Below, in pieces: positions 6,348 to 10,546 of a stretch of 10,546 bases of DNA; positions within the stretch are counted from its first letter, which is position 1, and each line of letters begins with the position of its first letter. Source of the stretch: Coriobacteriaceae bacterium. Its GTDB lineage: Bacteria; Actinomycetota; Coriobacteriia; Coriobacteriales; QAMH01. The notes under the pieces were generated by a model. It was not told the DNA's origin. It ran no database searches and worked only from the letters and a program-made list of their open reading frames with translations. The stretch lies in the NCBI GenBank assembly GCA_004553405.1, contig SFLO01000016.1:1-10546 (forward strand), given 5' to 3'. A program made the translations under genes and the position numbers.

Positions 6348-7818
6348 CCTGGTCACGCTCATTGTCTTGGGCATCGTCATCGCGTCCCTCTCGATCGGCG
6401 TCATAGCGGTTGCCAGCTTCAGGAACGTCACAGAGGAAAACAACCACGAGATGCTCCTGCACTATTGCAGCGAGGGCGTCGAGTCACTGAACAGCCGCTT
6501 TGACAAGGTCGAGGAGCTGGTCGACACCTTGGCCGATTGCTGCGAGGCCCGGCTCGAGTCTGCAGGAGAGCTGCAGGACAAGGCCTTCCGCGAGCACTTC
6601 ATCGAAGACCTCGGACAGTTCGCTTACTCCATCACCGTGAACAACGACGATGTCATCACGTCGTACTTCAGGATGGAACCCGGCATTGCGGGGCCAACAG
6701 AGGGCTTCTTCATCAGCCGCAGCTCTGCGGGGGAGAAACCCCAGTACCTGGAGCCAACCGACCTCTCTGCCTTTGACCCCTCCGATATGCAGAACGTGGG
6801 CTGGTATTGGCTCCCGGTGGAGGAGGGCAAGGCGGTTTGGCTCGACCCGTATGTCAACCCCCGCAACGGCGTGCTCACCGTGTCATACGCGAGGCCCCTC
6901 TACATCGGCGGCGAGATCGTCGGCGTGGTGGGGCTCGATCTCGACTTTGCCGCCATGAACAGGGAAGTCGGCCGCATCTCGGTGTTCGACAGCGGCTTTG
7001 CGGCCTTGATGGACAGCAACGGCGCCCTCGTCTTCAGCGGGGAGCGCGAGCTCGAGCTTCCCGCCGAGGCGGTTGAGCAGATTACCGCCGCAGAGGACGA
7101 CTACGTGTTCTCGTCCTTCATGGATCGACAGCAGCTCCGCGTCACGGCGTCGCACATGCTGGGCAACGGTATGTTCCTCGTGCTGGTAGTACCCGATGCC
7201 GAGCTCTATGCCACCAGCAACCAGCTGACCCTCACGGTGGTGCTCGTGGCGATCGGGGTGAGCGCACTTATCATCCTCGTGCTGACCGGCCTGGTGAACC
7301 GCGTCATCAACGCATCGCGCACGGATGCGCTCACGGGCGCGCGCAACAGGAACGCCTTCCTCGAACGCTGCGACGAGCTGAACGATGCCATGCGCTCTGG
7401 CAAGCACCCTGCCTTTGCCATGGTGGTGTTCGACGTCAACGGCCTGAAGGCGGTCAACGACAGCGTTGGCCACGCTGCCGGCGACAAGCTCATCGCCAAC
7501 AGCTACAAGGAGATAGCCATGGCGTTCGCTGGCGTCGACATCTACCGCATCGGCGGTGACGAGTTTGCGCTTTTCATAGAGAAGCGCACGGCGCAGGTTG
7601 CCGAAAAGCTCGTCGCAGACTTCAGGGAGGCCATGGCGCTGAAGGCGGGTACGGGCGCGGTTGACTTTGCCGAGGGCTTTATCTCCTGCGGCTGCGCCCT
7701 GTACGAGACAGAGGCAGATGCGAGCTGCGAGGACACCTTCAGCAGGGCGGACAAGAGTATGTACGAGGACAAGGAGCGCTTCTACGCCGCCAACCCGCAG
7801 CTCAAGCGTAGGGCATAG
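6328..7818 (+). CDS. Membrane diguanylate cyclase: dCache sensor with GGDEF domain
   Basis: This enzyme makes cyclic di-GMP from two GTP. The 496-residue protein has one membrane helix at about 8-30, a large extracytoplasmic sensor at 31-295 with dCache features (Trp-Leu-Asp-Pro-Tyr near 171-175 and Val-Gly-Val-Val-Gly-Leu-Asp-Leu-Asp at 198-206), a second helix at about 299-322, and a GGDEF domain at 330-490. Active-site residues are complete: metal ligand D369, guanine contacts N377 and D386, and Gly-Gly-Asp-Glu-Phe at 409-413. The feedback-inhibition site (RxxD) is absent; its positions hold F400 and V403. There is no HAMP linker. GTG at 6328 was chosen because GGAGG (6317-6321) lies 6 nt upstream and a signal-anchor N-terminus follows; an ATG at 6220 opens a longer frame with an unlikely peptide. 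It overlaps the 7TM gene. The ligand is unknown; dCache domains often bind amino acids. Confidence 0.92.
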   Translation: MKGTKNSLVTLIVLGIVIASLSIGVIAVASFRNVTEENNHEMLLHYCSEGVESLNSRFDKVEELVDTLADCCEARLESAGELQDKAFREHFIEDLGQFAYSITVNNDDVITSYFRMEPGIAGPTEGFFISRSSAGEKPQYLEPTDLSAFDPSDMQNVGWYWLPVEEGKAVWLDPYVNPRNGVLTVSYARPLYIGGEIVGVVGLDLDFAAMNREVGRISVFDSGFAALMDSNGALVFSGERELELPAEAVEQITAAEDDYVFSSFMDRQQLRVTASHMLGNGMFLVLVVPDAELYATSNQLTLTVVLVAIGVSALIILVLTGLVNRVINASRTDALTGARNRNAFLERCDELNDAMRSGKHPAFAMVVFDVNGLKAVNDSVGHAAGDKLIANSYKEIAMAFAGVDIYRIGGDEFALFIEKRTAQVAEKLVADFREAMALKAGTGAVDFAEGFISCGCALYETEADASCEDTFSRADKSMYEDKERFYAANPQLKRRA

Positions 7819-7885
7819 CGTGCTCTTCCATCGTGCCTCCCGCGGTTGCCATCCAAGCTTAATGGTTGGGGTAGCGCCAAGGTGA

Positions 7886-7891
7886 TAGGAT
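7886..7891 (+). promoter_or_regulatory. Candidate -10 box of the L,D-transpeptidase gene
   Basis: TAGGAT lies 57 nt before the TTG start, in the 129-nt gap after the diguanylate cyclase. The upstream sequence (TGGTTG at 7863-7868, 17-bp spacing) is a poor -35. Confidence 0.35.
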
Positions 7892-7892
7892 G

Positions 7893-7928
7893 GCTCTGCC
7901 CAGCCAGAGCTGAGCACTCTTGCAAGAG
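7893..7928 (+). other. Leader hairpins before the L,D-transpeptidase gene
   Basis: GCTCTG (7893-7898) pairs with CAGAGC (7905-7910) around a 6-nt loop. A perfect 12-bp palindrome, CTCTTGCAAGAG, follows at 7917-7928. Both fall in the predicted 5' leader just before the ribosome site GAGGG (7936-7940). They could be an operator or RNA structure; no family match is claimed. Confidence 0.35.
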
Positions 7929-7947
7929 CACACATGAGGGAACCACC

Positions 7948-9282
7948 TTGGAAAACGAAGCAAACAACAACGACGCCACCGTCAAGATGGACCCGGTTGA
8001 CCATGATCCCGGCCGCACGCAGGTGCTGCCTGAGGATGCATGTCCCACCCAGGTGCTGGGCAGCGGCACAGAGGCAGAGACGCTCTGCATGCCCGCGCCC
8101 ACCTCGAAGGATGCTGCCAGCGAGCCTGCGCAAGATGACGATCCCTTCGCCCCGCGCGAGCCGCTGGGCGCCACCGGCCCCATGTCCGCCGTTGAAGAAG
8201 CCCCCTCCCAAGACGAGGAGCCCCTCCCGCAGCGCCACACCCTGCGCAACATCGCCCTGGGCATGCTGCTCACCGTTGTGGTGGTGCTGGGCGGCTTTGC
8301 TGGCTGGCTCGCCTGGGACGACTCCCGCAACGCGTCGTGCCACGTGCCCGCCGGCGTGACGCTCGACGGAGACGCCGTGAGCGGCTACAGCGCCGCAGAG
8401 GTGCGTTCCGTGGTCAACCGCCACATAGTCGACGGCACAGCGGGCAGCGCCGTGCTCGTCATTTCAGACACAGAGCAGGTGAACCTCGAGTACCCCCGCC
8501 TGGGCGACGTGGACGTCGACGCCACCGTGAGCGCCGTCATGGGCACCATCGACTCCAGCGCCGTTGCCCGCTGCCTCAACCGCGCCTTGGGGCTGGTGGG
8601 CATGGCAGCGGATCCGGAGCCCCGCGAGCTGGTGACCGTGTGCGCCCTGAGCGAGGAGCGCGTGCGCAGCAAGGTGGAGGCGATCGCCAAGGAGTATGAC
8701 ATCGAGCTGCGCGAAGCTGGCTACCGCTTTGACCAGGACACGCGCAAGATCAAGGTCGTCAAGGCGCGCACCGGGCGCTCCATCGACGTCGACGCCACCA
8801 CGGCCGCCATCCTCGAGGCTTCCCAGAGCGGCCAGACCCAGGTGAGCGCCGTCGTGCTCACCACCAACCCCACCGTCACCAAGCCCGGCCAGGCCATCTT
8901 CGTAGACCTCTACAACTGCCAGCTCACCTTCTATGTGGCGGGCAGCGTGGCCAAGCAGTACCCCTGCACCCCCGGCATGAGCGGGTATGCCACCCCCAGC
9001 GGCGACTGGACGGTGAGCTACAAGGACCCCAACCCCTCGTGGTACAACCCCCACAGCGACTGGTCGAAGAACATGCCCGAGGTCATCGCCCCCGGCCCCA
9101 CCAACCCGCTGGGTCTGCGCGCCCTGGCGCTCAGCTGCGGCGGCGGCATCTACATCCACGGCACCACCAACCTCGGCCAGCTGGGCTACCCCGGCAGCCA
9201 CGGTTGCATCCGCCTGGCCAACGAGTCCATCGTGGAGCTCTACGACCTCGTCGAGCTGGGCATTCCCGTCTTCGTGTACTAG
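7948..9282 (+). CDS. Membrane-anchored L,D-transpeptidase (YkuD) with PG-binding-4 domains
   Basis: The enzyme forms 3-3 cross-links in peptidoglycan or attaches molecules to it, outside the membrane. The 444-residue protein has an acidic, disordered cytoplasmic tail (1-98), one membrane helix (about 99-121), a region of about 135-310 resembling PG_binding_4 domains, and a YkuD catalytic domain (about 315-444). Catalytic residues are visible: H404 in Ile-His-Gly-Thr and the Ser-His-Gly-Cys-Ile-Arg motif with H418, C420 and R422. The tail repeats Thr-Gln-Val-Leu at T24 and T34. TTG at 7948 was chosen: GAGGG lies 7 nt upstream and the protein then begins Met-Glu-Asn-Glu. The frame also opens with an ATG at 7846, but that would start before the candidate promoter and give an atypical peptide. 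Enzyme class is certain; cross-linking versus attachment is not. Confidence 0.93.
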   Translation: MENEANNNDATVKMDPVDHDPGRTQVLPEDACPTQVLGSGTEAETLCMPAPTSKDAASEPAQDDDPFAPREPLGATGPMSAVEEAPSQDEEPLPQRHTLRNIALGMLLTVVVVLGGFAGWLAWDDSRNASCHVPAGVTLDGDAVSGYSAAEVRSVVNRHIVDGTAGSAVLVISDTEQVNLEYPRLGDVDVDATVSAVMGTIDSSAVARCLNRALGLVGMAADPEPRELVTVCALSEERVRSKVEAIAKEYDIELREAGYRFDQDTRKIKVVKARTGRSIDVDATTAAILEASQSGQTQVSAVVLTTNPTVTKPGQAIFVDLYNCQLTFYVAGSVAKQYPCTPGMSGYATPSGDWTVSYKDPNPSWYNPHSDWSKNMPEVIAPGPTNPLGLRALALSCGGGIYIHGTTNLGQLGYPGSHGCIRLANESIVELYDLVELGIPVFVY

Positions 9283-9327
9283 TCCTTGCGGCAGCCGGCC
9301 CGCCCAGAGCAACGGGACGGTTGCGTA

Positions 9328-9343
9328 AGCGCCCTGCGGCGCT
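9328..9343 (+). other. Small GC hairpin after the L,D-transpeptidase gene
   Basis: AGCGCC-CTGC-GGCGCT forms a perfect 6-bp stem 46 nt after the stop codon. A second, 5-bp stem (GCAAC 9309-9313 with GTTGC 9320-9324) lies just before it. Neither has a T-tract, so termination here is only a possibility. Confidence 0.3.
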
Positions 9344-9363
9344 GCCCCCGCATGCCCATGGGA

Positions 9364-9369
9364 TACACT
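9364..9369 (+). promoter_or_regulatory. Candidate -10 box of the LarC-like gene
   Basis: TACACT fits the TAnnnT core of a -10 box, 39 nt before the chosen GTG start. No convincing -35 was seen. Confidence 0.35.
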
Positions 9370-9408
9370 TCGGGGGACGTACGCATGTCCAAACGTAAGG
9401 AGAACAAC

Positions 9409-9969
9409 GTGGCAGACCTACGCTTCGAGCTCGAGGAAGAGGCGACGCGCAAGCGCATCTTCGCCACCCTCATCAGCTCGCTGCCCAACGACATCGAGCG
9501 CGCCAAGGTGGGCGTGGTTGTGGGAGACAACTCCATCCGCATGGAGCAGCAGCTTTCCAACGTGGCAGAGATCGAGGCCGCCCTGGGCCTCACCGTCGCG
9601 GGCGACTACGCCAAGGAGCACACCCTCGCCATCTACCGCATCCTCGCTGAAGCCGAGGCCAAGGCCCACGGCTGCCCGCTTGAGGAGGCCCACTTCCACG
9701 AGGTGGGCAAGGGCATGACCGTGAGGGAGATCTTGGGCATCTGCACCGCCTTCGAGCTGCTGGCCCCAGAGCATGTGAGCTGCTCGCCCGTGCAGGTGGG
9801 CAGCGGCACCGTCGAGTGCTCGCACGGTACGCTGAGCATCCCCGCCCCGGCCACCGCGGCCATCATCGAGGCCTACGGCATCCCCGTGGCGGCAACCCGC
9901 CTCGAAGGCGAGCTGTGCACCCCCACCTCCGCCGCCATCCTGGCCCACTTCGTGGACAGCTTTTCCTAG
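9409..9969 (+). CDS. Short stand-alone LarC1-like (DUF111) protein
   Basis: LarC inserts nickel into the pyridinium bis-thiocarboxylate ligand to make the nickel-pincer cofactor of lactate racemase and relatives; full LarC is about 400 residues. This 186-residue protein matches only the later part of LarC1: an Ala-Glu-Ala-Glu-x-x-x-His-Gly helix at 80-88, His-Phe-His-Glu-Val-Gly at 95-100, Ser-Pro-Val-x-Val-Gly-Ser-Gly at 126-133, His-Gly at 139-140, Pro-Ala-Pro-Ala-Thr at 145-149 and Gly-Glu-Leu-Cys-Thr-Pro-Thr at 167-173. The usual N-terminal Gly-Asp-Met block and the LarC2 half are missing. The Asp-Ser-Ile-Val-Asp stretch after His-Glu-Val-Gly is also replaced. GTG at 9409 has AAGGAG 6 nt upstream; an ATG at 9385 is the alternative. 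No larB, larE or larA is in view. Homology is well supported; a nickel role is unproven. Confidence 0.8.
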   Translation: MADLRFELEEEATRKRIFATLISSLPNDIERAKVGVVVGDNSIRMEQQLSNVAEIEAALGLTVAGDYAKEHTLAIYRILAEAEAKAHGCPLEEAHFHEVGKGMTVREILGICTAFELLAPEHVSCSPVQVGSGTVECSHGTLSIPAPATAAIIEAYGIPVAATRLEGELCTPTSAAILAHFVDSFS

Positions 9970-9999
9970 ACAGCCCCCAGCTAAGAGTAAGGAGAGACG

Positions 10000-10546
10000 A
10001 TGAAGAAATACGGCATACCCGCCATACTCTCGATCATCATCATCGCCATCTTGTACTACGCCACCATCCCCGCGATGAACATCCACAGCACTGCGTTTTG
10101 GTGGTTCGTCATCTACTGCGTGATCATCGTCACGGTGCTCTTTGCCATCCCGCGCGCAAGCGACGGCGTGAGCGGCATGATCTTGGACATCCAGGACTTC
10201 TTCGAGGACCTGGGCGACACCCTCAAGGCCGGCGCCGCCCGCAAGACGCCAGAGGAGCGCGAGGCCGCCAAGGCCCAGAAGGCCGCTGAGAAGGCTGCCA
10301 AGAAGGCAGACCGCGAGGCCGGCCGTGCCCGCGGCAAGGCGGGGCTGCTGGTTTCCGGCGGCATCCTGGCCGTGTGCGCCCTGGCCCTGGTGGTGGGCGG
10401 ATTCATCTCCGGCCCCTTCTTCAACGCCAAGAGCTACTCGCAGCTGCTCGACGTGCAGGACGGCGAGTTCTCCGAGGACATCGCAGAGATCTCCATGAGC
10501 AGCGTGCCCGTGGTCGACCGCTCCACCGCGGTGCGCCTGGGCAGCC
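10000..10546 (+). CDS. Unrecognised multi-pass membrane protein, 3' end cut by window edge
   Basis: The frame starts at an ATG with AAGGAGAG (9988-9995) just upstream and is still open at the right edge after 182 codons. Membrane helices are predicted at about residues 5-24, 32-50 and 114-136. Between the second and third lies a segment of about 60 residues whose latter part (79-113) is very rich in Ala, Lys, Glu and Arg and should form a long charged helix, probably cytoplasmic. After the third helix a soluble part begins with many acidic residues and a Pro-Val-Val-Asp-Arg stretch at 170-174. It lies 30 nt after the LarC-like gene and may share its transcript. I cannot assign a family or function from the part visible. 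Confidence 0.85.
   Translation, partial: MKKYGIPAILSIIIIAILYYATIPAMNIHSTAFWWFVIYCVIIVTVLFAIPRASDGVSGMILDIQDFFEDLGDTLKAGAARKTPEEREAAKAQKAAEKAAKKADREAGRARGKAGLLVSGGILAVCALALVVGGFISGPFFNAKSYSQLLDVQDGEFSEDIAEISMSSVPVVDRSTAVRLGS

Noticed and set aside
7820..7931. Long-range pairing GTGCTCTT/AAGAGCAC as a riboswitch or attenuator
   Set aside because: Only 8 bp over about 100 nt, with no conserved riboswitch core and no terminator stem with T-tract; mentioned only as a minor point with the leader palindrome.
6883..8424. 513-codon open frame on the minus strand
   Set aside because: It runs antisense across the GGDEF gene, the intergenic region and the transpeptidase gene. Its product is His/Gly/Ala-rich without any domain, as expected from the opposite strand of GC-rich coding DNA.
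7948..9282. Sortase or lipoprotein assignment for the transpeptidase
   Set aside because: The catalytic motif is Ser-His-Gly-Cys-Ile-Arg with an upstream His-Gly-Thr, which is YkuD. There is no lipobox, and the membrane helix follows a long cytoplasmic tail.
1..10546. Defence system, prophage, insertion sequence or CRISPR
   Set aside because: No transposase, integrase, nuclease, helicase or toxin-antitoxin signature, no terminal inverted repeats and no spaced repeat array were seen on either strand.

Overview
The window is high-GC DNA from a Gram-positive bacterium. The best guess is a member of the Coriobacteriia (Actinomycetota), for example an Olsenella/Collinsella/Eggerthella-like anaerobe. 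That is inference from the strong GC3 bias, GTG/TTG starts, a 2[4Fe-4S] ferredoxin, a membrane-anchored L,D-transpeptidase with PG-binding-4-type domains and the gene mix; there is no rRNA or other phylogenetic marker. All recognised genes are on the + strand and tightly packed, with no gene-free stretch over 300 bases. No tRNA, rRNA, CRISPR, insertion sequence or phage gene was seen.

Layout. 2-559: C-terminal part of a coiled-coil/C4 zinc-ribbon protein, closed by a good terminator. 665-1693: azlCD, a two-gene branched-chain amino acid exporter whose promoter suggests a leaderless mRNA. 1800-3722: an OmpR-type response regulator and its sensor kinase with no gap between them, preceded by a direct repeat placed like a Pho box. 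3846-4013: a small ferredoxin with its own terminator. 4140-5480: an RlmD/RlmCD-type 23S rRNA uracil methyltransferase. 5547-7818: a seven-helix membrane protein with no output domain, overlapping by 20 nt a dCache-GGDEF diguanylate cyclase. 7948-9282: an L,D-transpeptidase with a cytoplasmic tail carrying repeated Thr-Gln-Val-Leu motifs. 9409-9969: a short stand-alone protein matching the central and C-terminal part of LarC1, the nickel-cofactor protein. 10000 to the right edge: the start of an unrecognised multi-pass membrane protein.

How they fit together. Most of the window concerns the envelope and sensing: amino acid export, a two-component system, a possible two-protein c-di-GMP input module and a cell-wall cross-linking enzyme. 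Apart from azlCD, the two-component pair and the 7TM/GGDEF pair, neighbours look like separate transcription units, each with a candidate -10 element. The less ordinary items are the 7TM/GGDEF pair, the truncated LarC-like protein, the Pho-box-like promoter and the Thr-motif tail. I see no complete, obviously new multi-gene defence or mobile system.
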